A stretch of 64,000 bases of DNA from Komagataeibacter sp. FNDCR2 (GCF_021295395.1 NZ_JAIWOU010000001.1:871001-935000), one strand, 5' to 3'; counted from the stretch's first letter, positions 19,406 to 27,904 are shown. The notes: a model not told the origin generated them from the sequence alone. Made by a program: numbers and translations.

Positions 19406-20571
19406 GATGACAAAACTCCAGAAACAGGGGCATCGGCGCGCGACAGGGCGGCCAGACGCCGATATGCGGGAAGGTGTCGAGCGGCGACGCTGCTCCAGTC
19501 GAAACGGCGGGCCGTTGCGGGGCCGCTGATGCGGAAACGGTCGCGATTTTTGACGCTCAGCGCGTCCCGCAAGGCCAGAAACAGGGTGTCGGGGCGCGTC
19601 AGGTCGCACCACAGCGCATCCGCCCGCGAAAGGTGCCCGGTAAAGGGGGCGATTTCCGGCACGATGACTGGCGTGCCACAAGCCAGCGCCTCCAGCGGGC
19701 ACAGGCCAAACCCTTCGGTTATGGACGGATAGGCGAGCACATCCGCCTGCCGGTAGAAGGCAGGCATGTCCTCATCCGCAACCGGCCCGGTTATGGTGAC
19801 ATGACCGGCTGCACCGCTTTCGCGCAGGCGTGCCGCGAACAGGGTGCGGTAGGACGAATGATCCAGCAGCGAGGCCCCGCCCGCCACAACCAGATGCGCA
19901 TCAGGCCGTTCGCGGCGCAGGGCCACAAACGCTTCCAGCAGGTGCAGCGTATTCTTGCGCCGCTCGATCCCGCCTACGGACAGGATCAGGCACTGGCCCG
20001 CAGGCAGGTGATACCGCGCCCGCAACGCGGCATCCCGCGCGCCTGGCATGGGCGAAAAGCGCACGGGATCGACCCCGTTGCCAACAACCGGGGCTTCACG
20101 GCCATGCTCGTTGCGCAGGATGCCTTCCCACAGCGTGCTGACGGTAAACAGTTCCGTCGCTGCCCTGATCCCCCGTTCCTGCCGCGCGGCAAGGACCGGG
20201 TGGGAGAAATGGTCGAGATGGTGGACCGTGCGGGCAAAGCCCGGTATTCGCCCTTCTTCCACCAGTTCGGCCAGTGCATTGGCGCTGATGGGGTCCTGTG
20301 CGTGCAGCACGTCAAATTGCTGCCCACGCAGTGCATCCCTGATCTCGGCAATGCGTCGTTCCACCAGTGTTGGCAGATCGGGCTCGGGCACGGCCGGGAT
20401 GCAGTAGGTCGTACAACGGGGCGTGCGGAAGAAACCGGCCCCGGTCACATCCGGGGCGATCAGCGTCGCGTCGTGGCCTGCGTCACACAGGGCTTCCGCC
20501 AGCGCCATGCCATGCACCACGCCGCCGCGCGGATTGGTGGAGTGGGTCAGGATGCCGATGGACAGGCTCAT
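19393..20571 (-). CDS. MSMEG_0565-family glycosyltransferase (Nit1C cluster)
   Basis: A 392-residue GT-B glycosyltransferase of the GT4 type that occurs in many, not all, nitrilase 1 clusters. The N-terminal MSLSIGILTHSTNPRGGVVH is characteristic. The C-terminal half has LSVGGIERRKNTLHLLEAF and the E-x7-E motif in EGFGLCPLEA. The ATG at 20571 overlaps the upstream AIR-synthase-like gene by 4 bp, and the 3' end overlaps the next gene by 13 bp. Its presence suggests that the cluster product is a glycosylated metabolite; that is inference. Confidence 0.88.
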   Translation of the reverse strand: MSLSIGILTHSTNPRGGVVHGMALAEALCDAGHDATLIAPDVTGAGFFRTPRCTTYCIPAVPEPDLPTLVERRIAEIRDALRGQQFDVLHAQDPISANALAELVEEGRIPGFARTVHHLDHFSHPVLAARQERGIRAATELFTVSTLWEGILRNEHGREAPVVGNGVDPVRFSPMPGARDAALRARYHLPAGQCLILSVGGIERRKNTLHLLEAFVALRRERPDAHLVVAGGASLLDHSSYRTLFAARLRESGAAGHVTITGPVADEDMPAFYRQADVLAYPSITEGFGLCPLEALACGTPVIVPEIAPFTGHLSRADALWCDLTRPDTLFLALRDALSVKNRDRFRISGPATARRFDWSSVAARHLPAYRRLAALSRADAPVSGVLSSCPK

Positions 20572-21542
20572 GGCGCACACCCCATGAGCGGGACCTGCGC
20601 GAGATCCCAGAAGGTCTCTTTCGCGCCGTTCCACATAACGTCCAGCCGCTGCGTGCTGTCACACTGACCGATGACAGAAGCCGCAATGTCACGTCCATGA
20701 AACCGGGCCATGACCGCCTCAGCATCCTCGGGCCGGGCCGTCAGCAGGTAGCCGTAGCTGGGGAACGCGGACAGCCAGCGCTCCATCGGTGCATCGTCGG
20801 GGCGGGGAATGTCATCGAGCGTGATGGTCATGCCGATGCCCGAACATTCAGCCAGCATGAGGGCGGTGCCCAGCAGGCCAGCCATGCTGATGTCCTTGGC
20901 GGCGCGGCTCAGCCCGGCCTCGGCTATGCCGGGCAGCAGGTCGAGATCGCCCCGCAGGCGTGTCGCCTCCCCGGTGCCACACAGGGCTGAACTGGCGTCC
21001 CAGAACGGATGCGGGTCATGCCAGCGCCCGCGCAGGTCGATGGCGGCGATCAGGATCTCACCGGGACGGGCATCGAAACTGGTCAGCAGATGACGGGCAC
21101 GGCCAAGGATCGCGACCGACAGCGAATTATGGGTACTGCGCCTGTTGGTATGGCCACCCACGACAGGCACGCCATAGGTGCGCGCACCGTCATGAAGGCC
21201 GGTCAGGATCATTGCCGCCGCTTCGGACGTATCGCTCCACAACGCATCGACCACGGCTACGGGACGACCGCCCATGGCTGCAATGTCGCTGACATTGACC
21301 ATCACGCCGCAATACCCGGCGAACCACGGCATGGACCGCACGAAGCTGTCCTGAAACCCCTCGCTGGCCAGCAGGAGATAGCCATCGCCATCCGGGATCG
21401 CCGCGCAGTCATCGCCGAGGCGAATGGCCCCTCCCGCGTCATGGCCAAGGATAGCGGCTACCTGCGCAATATCCTGCTTGCCGGCCAGCGCGCGACCGTT
21501 GCGCAGGTGGTCAAGCATGTTGCTCAATGCGTGTGCCATCAT
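20568..21542 (-). CDS. nitF: AIR-synthase-related protein, sll0787 family (Nit1C cluster)
   Basis: A 324-residue relative of PurM/SelD/ThiL-type ATP-dependent enzymes. RLGDDCAAIPDGDGYLLLAS matches the metal/ATP-binding segment of PurM-like folds, and VNVSDIAAMGGRPVAVVDAL the dimer-core motif. VVGGHTNRRS and AAKDISMAGLLGT are further family blocks. In some actinobacteria this domain is fused to the GNAT domain encoded just upstream here. It starts at 21542 as ATGATG overlapping the GNAT stop and ends in a 4-bp overlap with the glycosyltransferase gene. It probably uses ATP to activate an amide- or formyl-type group, but the substrate is unknown. Confidence 0.87.
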   Translation of the reverse strand: MMAHALSNMLDHLRNGRALAGKQDIAQVAAILGHDAGGAIRLGDDCAAIPDGDGYLLLASEGFQDSFVRSMPWFAGYCGVMVNVSDIAAMGGRPVAVVDALWSDTSEAAAMILTGLHDGARTYGVPVVGGHTNRRSTHNSLSVAILGRARHLLTSFDARPGEILIAAIDLRGRWHDPHPFWDASSALCGTGEATRLRGDLDLLPGIAEAGLSRAAKDISMAGLLGTALMLAECSGIGMTITLDDIPRPDDAPMERWLSAFPSYGYLLTARPEDAEAVMARFHGRDIAASVIGQCDSTQRLDVMWNGAKETFWDLAQVPLMGCAP

Positions 21543-22102
21543 GCCACCTGCCGGTTGCGGGGCTGTGGGCGCAGCAGCCATGTCTGGTCATGACCATGCG
21601 GCGGATAGCGCGACAGGTCAGCCTGCATGTCGTGATGCGGCAGGCCGTGCAGGGTTATGGTCCCAAGGCTTTTCCAGTGCAGGCGACGGAAGAACAGCAC
21701 GTTCTGTTCCTGCACCTGCGCCAGGAACCGCGTGGCCCCAAGCCCGTGCGCCGTGCTGACCGCCATGCGGATGAGTTCCGCCCCGATCCGCCCCAGTTTG
21801 CGGTGGTCTTCATGGACGGCCAGACGGGAGCCACGCCAGACACCGGGTTCGGCTTCATGGATACGTACGGCACCGACGATCCGGTCCGGCATGCCCGCCA
21901 TGCAACACGCGGTAATGATGGGAATGGCGGTCGCGTCGATCGCATCGCGGTCATCATCGGCGAACACCTGCTGTTCGGTGCAGAACACGTCGCGGCGCAG
22001 CGCGTGATAGCCCGCGCGTTCCCACGGCGTGCGGGCCAGACGCACGACATATTCCGTAGGGATGAACGGCCTGTCCTCCACGCCTTCGAGCATCGTGCTC
22101 AT
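21539..22102 (-). CDS. nitE: GNAT acetyltransferase, MSMEG_0567 N-terminal family (Nit1C cluster)
   Basis: A 187-residue GCN5-related acyltransferase. The N-terminal segment RPFIPTEYVVRLA leads into ALRRDVFCTEQQVFADDDRD, and the acyl-CoA binding region is around SRLAVHEDHRKLGRIGAELI. The C-terminal HWKSLGTITLHGLPHHDMQADLSRYP (shown here only in part of its context) is a family signature of the nitrilase cluster. The start at 22102 overlaps the radical SAM stop by 4 bp; a second in-frame ATG lies three codons later. Substrate unknown. Confidence 0.86.
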   Translation of the reverse strand: MSTMLEGVEDRPFIPTEYVVRLARTPWERAGYHALRRDVFCTEQQVFADDDRDAIDATAIPIITACCMAGMPDRIVGAVRIHEAEPGVWRGSRLAVHEDHRKLGRIGAELIRMAVSTAHGLGATRFLAQVQEQNVLFFRRLHWKSLGTITLHGLPHHDMQADLSRYPPHGHDQTWLLRPQPRNRQVA

Positions 22103-23208
22103 TGTTCGTAGGCCGAAAGCGAGGAACACGCACCGCACCGGCCGCACCCGGCCCGGATGTCGGTGGACTTCATGTTTGCCTCGCGCAACATCCGCCCAAG
22201 TGGTGCGAGCACGGACTTCATGAAATCACCAGAGGGTGGCGCATGATTTTCCAGCGGTGTGCCCGAGATAGGCACGAACGGCACCACGAAGGGATAGACC
22301 CCGAGCACAATCAGGCGTTCGGCCAGCGCCAGAATATCGCCCGCACTGTCACCAAGCCCCGCCAGAATATAGGTATTGACCTGCCCGCGCCCGAAGATCG
22401 GGGCGGCGGAGGCAAAAGCCTCCATGTAACGATCGACGCTGACCGTGGCCTTGCCGGGCATGATCTTCTCGCGCACCGCCTGAGTTGCGGCTTCGAGATG
22501 CATACCCAGGCTGTCGGCCCCGGCGTCGCGCAGGCGCTGGAACCAGCCGTGATCGCGCGGCGGCTCGCACTGGACCTGAAGCGGCAGATCCACTGCGGCC
22601 CGGATGGCACGGGCTGACTCGGCCAGCACGGCAGCACCCCGGTCCACCACATTGGGCGTGCCGGTGGTCAGCACCATGTCGCGCACGCCGTCCAGTTCAA
22701 CGGCGGCTTTGGCGACCTCGGCCAGTAGTGCTGGCGTCTTGTAGGCAATGGTGCGATCGGCCTCCAGCGACTGGCCAATGGCGCAGAACTGGCAGGACGT
22801 GCGCCGGTCGGCATAGCGGATGCAGGTCTGGTGCACCGTGGTCGCCAACGTGTCGCGCCCGTGCAGCAGGGCGATTTTCCAGTACGGAATGCCCTCCGCC
22901 GTGCTCAGGCCATAAAAGCGCGGGGCGGCCGGGAAATGGATCGTGCCCAGTGTCTGCCCATCGCGTAGCAGCTTGCTCGCCCCGTTCCGGTCCGGCGGGC
23001 TGGCCTGAAACGGAGACCGCCGTGCGCCGGATGTATGGACCGGCACCATTACGGTCTGGCCCGCGATGGTGATCGTCTTGTGATCCGAAGGGCCGGCCCC
23101 GCCCTTGCGGGTCATGCCGCCGGTCTGTGCGCCGATCTGAAGCCCGAAGGATTGCAGGTCGGTAACAAGCTTGCGGTCGGAAAGCGTGCCGAGTGTCGGA
23201 ACGGTCAT
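22099..23208 (-). CDS. nitD: Radical SAM protein, MSMEG_0568 family (Nit1C cluster)
   Basis: A 369-residue biotin-synthase-like radical SAM protein. The cluster-binding cysteines appear as C129, C139 and C142 ([14 protein letters not shown]), a spacing of C-x9-C-x2-C rather than the textbook C-x3-C-x2-C. Three more cysteines at C355, C358 and C361 (CGRCGAC) end the protein and could hold a second Fe-S cluster. [12 protein letters not shown] and [17 protein letters not shown] are further recognisable blocks. The ATG overlaps the nitrilase stop by 4 bp. The chemistry it performs is unknown; a radical rearrangement on a nitrile-derived product is speculation. Confidence 0.9.
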   Translation of the reverse strand: MTVPTLGTLSDRKLVTDLQSFGLQIGAQTGGMTRKGGAGPSDHKTITIAGQTVMVPVHTSGARRSPFQASPPDRNGASKLLRDGQTLGTIHFPAAPRFYGLSTAEGIPYWKIALLHGRDTLATTVHQTCIRYADRRTSCQFCAIGQSLEADRTIAYKTPALLAEVAKAAVELDGVRDMVLTTGTPNVVDRGAAVLAESARAIRAAVDLPLQVQCEPPRDHGWFQRLRDAGADSLGMHLEAATQAVREKIMPGKATVSVDRYMEAFASAAPIFGRGQVNTYILAGLGDSAGDILALAERLIVLGVYPFVVPFVPISGTPLENHAPPSGDFMKSVLAPLGRMLREANMKSTDIRAGCGRCGACSSLSAYEQ

Positions 23209-24179
23209 GACGCGGCCTCATCTATGGATGTGGGAAACGGATCGGCTTCATCAACGTAATGAACGGTGCGGGCGGGCCGCCGGTCCTGAAGCAGGCTGAG
23301 CAGTTCGGGGCGTGCGTAATGCCCCACGGAATCCATCATCCGCTTGCGCTTGGTGATGAGCGCGAAGTCAAGATCGGCAATCACCATCCCCTCGCCTTCC
23401 GTCAGCGGTTCCCCCAGCAGCTTGCCTTCGGGTGAGACGATGGTCGTGAAGCACCCACCCCGCAGCGGCCCCTCCAGTGCAGGATCACCTGCTATTTCCT
23501 TGATCTGCTCTTCCGTCAGCAAACCCGTGGCGTTCACGACAAAGCAGCCGGATTCCAGCGCGTGATGCCGGATGGTGACTTCCATCTGGTCGGCGAATAT
23601 CTGGCCGACCAGTGAGCCGGGGAACTGGGCGCAGTGGATTTCCTCATGCTGGGTCATCAGCGCGTAGCGGGCGAGCGGATTGTAATGCTCCCAGCAGGCC
23701 AGCGCCCCGATGCGCCCAGCAGCACTGTCCACCACTTTCAGCCCCGCGCCATCCCCCTGCCCCCAGACCATGCGTTCATGATAGGTGGGCGTGATCTTGC
23801 GGCGCTTGAGCAGGATTTCTCCCGTGGCGTCGAAAATGATCTGGGTGTTGTAGAGCGTGCCGAAATCCCGTTCATTCACGCCCAGCACCACGACCATGCC
23901 GGTGTCGCGCGCGGCCTCGGCCACCATGTCGGTAACCGGGCCGGGTATGACGACGGCGCGTTCGTAGAGCGCCAGATGTTCGCCACCAAAGCGGAAGGCG
24001 GGCTGGATGAACGAGAAATAGGGGTAGTACGGCACGAAGGTTTCGGGAAAGACTGCCAGTTTCACGCCTTTTCCGGCGGCGTCGCGGATGGCCTGACAGA
24101 CTTTCCGGGCAGTACCCAGACCGTCGTCACCAAGGACGGGACTGATCTGGATGGCTGCGGCACGAACGATACGGGACAT
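23205..24179 (-). CDS. nitC: Nitrilase, sll0784 / Nit1 family
   Basis: A 324-residue carbon-nitrogen hydrolase expected to hydrolyse a nitrile to acid and ammonia. The catalytic triad is E46 (FPETF), K128 (KRRKITPT) and C162 (ALACWEH), with a second glutamate E135 in [12 protein letters not shown]. Length and these blocks fit the aliphatic nitrilase branch found in Nit1C clusters. A homologue in Pseudomonas has been tied to growth on cyanide as nitrogen source (recalled, not checked). The start at 24179 ([11 protein letters not shown]) was chosen because the domain begins there. It is 25 bp after the nitB stop and overlaps the radical SAM gene by 4 bp. Confidence 0.93.
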   Translation of the reverse strand: MSRIVRAAAIQISPVLGDDGLGTARKVCQAIRDAAGKGVKLAVFPETFVPYYPYFSFIQPAFRFGGEHLALYERAVVIPGPVTDMVAEAARDTGMVVVLGVNERDFGTLYNTQIIFDATGEILLKRRKITPTYHERMVWGQGDGAGLKVVDSAAGRIGALACWEHYNPLARYALMTQHEEIHCAQFPGSLVGQIFADQMEVTIRHHALESGCFVVNATGLLTEEQIKEIAGDPALEGPLRGGCFTTIVSPEGKLLGEPLTEGEGMVIADLDFALITKRKRMMDSVGHYARPELLSLLQDRRPARTVHYVDEADPFPTSIDEAAS

Positions 24180-24204
24180 GGCTTGCGGTCCTTCCCGATA
24201 GTTC

Positions 24205-24687
24205 TCAGACGGTCCAGGTATCGAGGATGAAGGCATTGTCCCGGCGGGCAAGCAGGATCAGGTCCAGCACGTCCTGCGGATTGATGGGCGTGATACCGGG
24301 GATCAGGGACTGCTCGCCATGGCCGTAGAGCGCCTGTAGCGCGAAGCGGCAGGCATAGACCTTGCCGCCTTCCTCAAGGATCTTCGTGATCTGCCTGTTG
24401 CAGTTCATGTGCCCCGGAAAGGCTTCGTCACCCAGACGGGGAAAGCCACGCTGCACGCCAAGGGTGACGCCGGGACCATAGAGCAGGACGGAGGTCTCGA
24501 AGCCCTTGCGGATCAGGCGGGTTGCCTGCAGCAGATTGACGAAGCCGATCGAGCCCTCAAAGGCGACCGTATGGAAGGTGATGAGGGCTTTTTCGCCGGG
24601 TCTGGCTTTGACGTCCTCAAAAACCTTGTTTTCATAATCGACGAAGCAGTCGCCATCCCTGTGGGGGGCGTGTTCGACTTTCGGCAT
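24205..24687 (-). CDS. nitB: MSMEG_0572/sll0783-family nitrogen-starvation response protein (first gene of the Nit1C operon)
   Basis: A 160-residue protein with a DsrE-like pattern: [20 protein letters not shown] followed by [16 protein letters not shown], and a single conserved-looking Cys region [20 protein letters not shown]. The Synechocystis relative sll0783 is induced by nitrogen starvation and affects polyhydroxybutyrate accumulation (established literature, recalled). GGAG at 7 nt supports the ATG at 24687. It is the promoter-proximal gene of the cluster, following a 339-bp AT-richer leader. A sulfur- or intermediate-carrier role is only a guess from the fold. Confidence 0.87.
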   Translation of the reverse strand: MPKVEHAPHRDGDCFVDYENKVFEDVKARPGEKALITFHTVAFEGSIGFVNLLQATRLIRKGFETSVLLYGPGVTLGVQRGFPRLGDEAFPGHMNCNRQITKILEEGGKVYACRFALQALYGHGEQSLIPGITPINPQDVLDLILLARRDNAFILDTWTV

Positions 24688-25026
24688 GGTCTTTCTCCCG
24701 TGTGGTGCGGTGTCCGGCGGGATGCCGGGGTGACCGCTCTGGCGGGAGGAAACGTGGCATGGGATATGTCGGCGGTAAAATTTTGTATGGAACTAACATG
24801 TGGTACAAACAGGGCAAATTAAGGAATACAAACCCTGTCGGCAGTGACATGGGCATACAATAAATCATGCCGCCCCACACAATCTACCCGTTTTTATATA
24901 AACATCTGTTTTTAAAAGGATTTGTTATCACGTATTCGTGAAAACATCCGTATCCTGTTTCCTGAAAAAAGGCATACGGACCTGTGAAATCAGTCTGGCG
25001 CACCGATTCCGGGCGTAACGGCAGGG
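24688..25026. promoter_or_regulatory. 339-bp leader between the MocR gene and the Nit1C operon
   Basis: No credible gene. The stretch is clearly more AT-rich than its neighbours, as expected for a promoter. It contains the TACAAA motif array described separately and a small hairpin TCACG-TATT-CGTGA at 24928-24941. A possible minus-strand promoter is TTGTAC with CAAAAT 17 nt downstream, overlapping the array. No sigma-54 type GGCAC/TTGC pair was found. No clear terminator for the MocR gene is visible, so read-through into nitB is possible. Confidence 0.5.
24782..24833. promoter_or_regulatory. Candidate operator array (TACAAA repeats) in the Nit1C leader
   Basis: TACAAAC occurs twice in direct orientation (24804-24810 and 24827-24833), 23 bp apart, about two helical turns. 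TTTGTA at 24782-24787 forms an inverted pair with the first copy (TTTGTA-N16-TACAAA). MocR/GntR-type regulators commonly bind spaced direct repeats near the promoter they control, and one is encoded immediately upstream. Position about 100-145 bp from the nitB start fits. Function is inference. Confidence 0.45.
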
Positions 25027-26430
25027 TCAGACAATATCGGCAAACCCGGGGGAGCGTCTGTGTTGCAGGACCGACAGGACCCCGTGCAGGGATTCCTCAA
25101 GGCCCGTCGCATCCGGCGCGCTGCCCAGTGCGATGCGCGCACGCTGCGGCGGCTCGCCACTGATGGTGAACACATTGCTGGGCACCAGCGCCAGCCCCCG
25201 CCTGCGCGCATAGGCCACAAAATCCGTACTGCCCCACCAGTCCGGCAGTTTCAGCCAGACATGCGGGCCATCGGGGTTCATGCAGTGCCCTTCCCCCAGC
25301 ACCCTGCGGGCAATGGACTGGCGCAGGCGCAGTTCCTTGCGGATGGCATGCAGGATCGTATGGGCCTGTTCCGTCTGCATCCACCGCGCCGTCAGCGCAC
25401 TGAGAAGACCGGCATTGGTAAGCGCTATGGCCCGGATGGCCGCCGTCACCCGCCGGGTCATGTCGGCATTGGGCAGGGCGACATAGGCGGTACGCAGGCC
25501 CGGGCTCAGCGTCTTGGCGAGTGTGGCCACATAGCTGACACGACTGTGGTCAAGTGCTGCCAGCGCCGGCAGCGGGGTGTCCATAAGCAGGCTATAGGGA
25601 TCATCTTCCGCAATATGCAGGTGATGCCGCTGGGCAACGGCAAGGATATCCTTGCGCCTTTGCAGCGACATCGTGGCCGTGGTGGGATTGTGAATGGTCG
25701 GGATGCAGTAAAGCAGCCGGGGATGGTGTTCGGCGCAGACCCGATCAAGCTGGTCAGGCATCATGCCTTCCATATCGCTATCCACGCCGACCAGAATAAG
25801 GTCGAACTGTGCCGCTATGGTCCGGATGCCGGGATAGGCGATGCGGTCGGTCACAATCACATCACCCGGCTGGGTATGTGTGCTGACAATGGCGGCCAGT
25901 GCGCTCTGGGCGCCGGGAGACACCAGAATTTCGTCCGTTCGCCGCTGGCCGATGACGGGTGCGATCCATTTCGCGCCAAGCTGGCGTTCCTCAACGGTGC
26001 CACCTGTCACGCGATAGGACATGAGACTGTTGAGATCCTGCTGTTTCAGGATGGCCGCAATATCGTTCTGGATGATGCGTTGCAGGGATGGCTCCTGCGG
26101 AATGGGCGGCAGGTTCATGGTCAGGTCAACCACGGCCGGACCGGTATGACGCCAGTGGCTCTGCCCCGCGCCGACACGGATAAAGGTGCCCCGGCCTACC
26201 GTCGCGTCGATCAGGCCACGCCGCCGGGCCTCGCTGAACGCACGCGTCACGGTCGTCAGATTGGTGCCCAGGTGCTCCGCGATCGTTCGCTGTGGAGGCA
26301 GCCTGTCGCCTTCCCGCAGGTCTCCCTTGCGGATGGAGTGCGCCAGGGCATCGGCCAGCGTCAGGTAAATCGCATTCGGGCTCCGGCTGATCTCTTCCTT
26401 CCAGTGAACCAGATAGGGATATGCGGACAT
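25027..26430 (-). CDS. MocR-type transcriptional regulator (GntR winged helix fused to PLP-dependent aminotransferase-like domain)
   Basis: A 467-residue regulator. Residues about 15-85 form the GntR winged helix (LADALAHSIRKGDLREGDRLP, then AEHLGTNLTTVTRAFSEARR). The rest is a fold type I aminotransferase-like effector domain with IPTIHNPTTATMS, AEDDPYSLL and the PLP lysine in LAKTLSPGLRTAYV, so cofactor binding looks intact. The ATG at 26430 was chosen; an in-frame TTG lies 9 codons upstream. It sits directly upstream of the nit operon on the same strand and is the best candidate for its local regulator, sensing an amino compound or PLP. The target is inference. Confidence 0.85.
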   Translation of the reverse strand: MSAYPYLVHWKEEISRSPNAIYLTLADALAHSIRKGDLREGDRLPPQRTIAEHLGTNLTTVTRAFSEARRRGLIDATVGRGTFIRVGAGQSHWRHTGPAVVDLTMNLPPIPQEPSLQRIIQNDIAAILKQQDLNSLMSYRVTGGTVEERQLGAKWIAPVIGQRRTDEILVSPGAQSALAAIVSTHTQPGDVIVTDRIAYPGIRTIAAQFDLILVGVDSDMEGMMPDQLDRVCAEHHPRLLYCIPTIHNPTTATMSLQRRKDILAVAQRHHLHIAEDDPYSLLMDTPLPALAALDHSRVSYVATLAKTLSPGLRTAYVALPNADMTRRVTAAIRAIALTNAGLLSALTARWMQTEQAHTILHAIRKELRLRQSIARRVLGEGHCMNPDGPHVWLKLPDWWGSTDFVAYARRRGLALVPSNVFTISGEPPQRARIALGSAPDATGLEESLHGVLSVLQHRRSPGFADIV

Positions 26431-26567
26431 GACAGAAGGATTCCATATATTCGACAAGAATCCATTCGATCATATCCCATACAATCAGTGCAATGATCCA
26501 CGGCACGGATTATGAATGGAGTGAGGCAGCCCACCAGATGGAACCGGACAATGGGTAAGTCCATCAT

Positions 26568-26918
26568 TCACCCTGCAAGCGGGAGCAACTGCCTGACCTG
26601 CTCCAGCAGGGTTTTCATGCGGAAGGGTTTTTCCAGCAGGGGCAGAGGAGCGTAACCCGCCAGCCGGTCCGGATCGCCGCTCATGACAATAACATGGCTC
26701 CCGTGCGCGCGGGCGGCGGCGATAAAGGCATCCGGCTCACCATCGGGCAGCGTCAGGTCCACCAGCACCAGCGAAAACGCCTGGCCGTCAATCTGTCGCA
26801 TGGCATCCGTCACGCCCCCGCTTATGGTGGCGCGGACGCCGTGCGCTTCAAGCATGGTGGCGACCAGTTCCGCTATTGTCGCTTCATCCTCGACAATCAG
26901 GGCAGAAAACTGGGTCAT
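26568..26918 (-). CDS. Stand-alone response regulator receiver domain
   Basis: A 116-residue single-domain receiver with no output domain. The phosphoacceptor is D54 (LVLVDLTLPDG), the acidic pair is in LIVEDEA, the switch serine is S80 (IVMSGDPD) and the conserved lysine is K97 (LLEKPF). Such proteins act as phosphorelay shuttles or bind a partner. The start overlaps the Nudix gene stop by 4 bp, so they are translated together. No histidine kinase is nearby. The partner is unknown. Confidence 0.85.
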   Translation of the reverse strand: MTQFSALIVEDEATIAELVATMLEAHGVRATISGGVTDAMRQIDGQAFSLVLVDLTLPDGEPDAFIAAARAHGSHVIVMSGDPDRLAGYAPLPLLEKPFRMKTLLEQVRQLLPLAG

Positions 26919-27424
26919 GACAGCATGCTTTCGGTCCGGGGTTCGGGGGTGCTGCCGGGTGTGCGGGTCCGGGGCGCCGCCGGCCATGGGGCAATGCCCC
27001 GGTCGGACAGGGCCAGCGTGCCGAGTTCCAGCAGCCCGGGGCTGAAGGCGGAAGGGCTGGCACGTACCGCCGCCAAATCGAACCAGCCGACATCACAGGC
27101 GTCATCTCCCGCCGCAATCCGGGTCCAGCCATTGTCGTGGCATTTAACGGCGACGATCAGGTAATGGAAACGGATATCTCCGCCCTTATCCCGCTCGATC
27201 AGGTCAAAGGCGGTCAGCGTGCCTTCGGCATGGGTTTCAAAGCCGGTTTCCTCACGCAGTTCGCGCGCCGCCGCATCCAGGTAGCTTTCGCCATATTCGA
27301 TGCGACCGCCGGGAAAACCCCATAAACCCTGATCGGGTGGATTGCGCCTGCAAACCAGCAGCATGCGTCCATCACGGACAATAATGGACAGAACGGCGCC
27401 TGCAAGTGTCATGTTACCAGACAT
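26915..27424 (-). CDS. Nudix hydrolase
   Basis: A 169-residue Nudix protein. The Nudix box is intact: G-x5-E-x7-REL-x-EE-x-G in GRIEYGESYLDAAARELREE followed by TGF. The N-terminal MTLAGAVLSIIVRDGRMLLV and CRRNPPDQGLWGFPGG resemble ADP-ribose/NADH pyrophosphatase-like and mutT-like members that open GDP-mannose or nucleotide substrates, but the substrate cannot be read from sequence. The C-terminal 35 residues are Pro/Arg-rich and probably disordered. Coupled to the receiver gene by a 4-bp overlap. Confidence 0.88.
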   Translation of the reverse strand: MSGNMTLAGAVLSIIVRDGRMLLVCRRNPPDQGLWGFPGGRIEYGESYLDAAARELREETGFETHAEGTLTAFDLIERDKGGDIRFHYLIVAVKCHDNGWTRIAAGDDACDVGWFDLAAVRASPSAFSPGLLELGTLALSDRGIAPWPAAPRTRTPGSTPEPRTESMLS

Positions 27425-27520
27425 GTAGCGACTATATCGGATCGTCGTCGCGCATCCATGCCTGTATCGGACGGAGGTGTTCCCGATTGCGTGAACACCG
27501 GCGCGACGGATGTTCCGGTT

Positions 27521-27904
27521 CTAGCGTTTCAGCACGATATGCGCCCGACAGCGCGGGGTGCCATAGGTGCCGACAATCGTCTCGCCATCCGGGTGGGCTT
27601 CGAACACCATGGGAAAGGGCGCGCCCGATGGCTGCTGGAGCAGGGCCTCGGCATGGTAGTGGGCATGATCCTTTTCCGGCACGCCACGCAGGGCGATCGA
27701 ACCATCCGCCGGGGTGAAGGCGATGCGTTTCGACCCGATCTGGAAGGTGGAGGTATCACGCGTTTCGTCACATGTGCCCTGATCGGTCACGAGCCTGCCA
27801 GTCCACAGCCCGGTGGGATCATGCAGGGCGTCCGCCATGGCCGCGCAGGAAAAAAAACCGGCGAGACAGGCGGCAATCAGTGGTGGAAGGTGGCGTACGG
27901 TCAT
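27521..27904 (-). CDS. Small secreted protein of unknown function
   Basis: A 127-residue protein I do not recognise. It has a clear signal peptide (about residues 1-24: HLPPLIAACLAGFFSCAAMA, cleavage likely before DALHDP). The mature part begins PTGLWTGRLVTDQGTCDE and has two cysteines (TCDET and PRCRAH) that could form a disulfide. The pattern of short beta strands (GLWTGRLV, KRIAFTPADGSIALRG, ETIVGTY) suggests a small beta barrel. It stands alone between the Nudix gene and guaA. Coding nature is supported by the signal peptide and codon use, but no function is assigned. Confidence 0.65.
   Translation of the reverse strand: MTVRHLPPLIAACLAGFFSCAAMADALHDPTGLWTGRLVTDQGTCDETRDTSTFQIGSKRIAFTPADGSIALRGVPEKDHAHYHAEALLQQPSGAPFPMVFEAHPDGETIVGTYGTPRCRAHIVLKR

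Noticed and set aside
19406-19702. Longer N-terminal version of the MSMEG_0570-family gene
   Set aside because: The extra 99 codons lie inside the glycosyltransferase coding sequence and do not resemble the family, which starts at MPEMTFRVRW.
24688-25026. Possible sigma-54 promoter for the nitrilase operon
   Set aside because: I looked for the GG/GC pair with 10-nt spacing (TGGCAC-N5-TTGC) on the minus strand and found no acceptable match.
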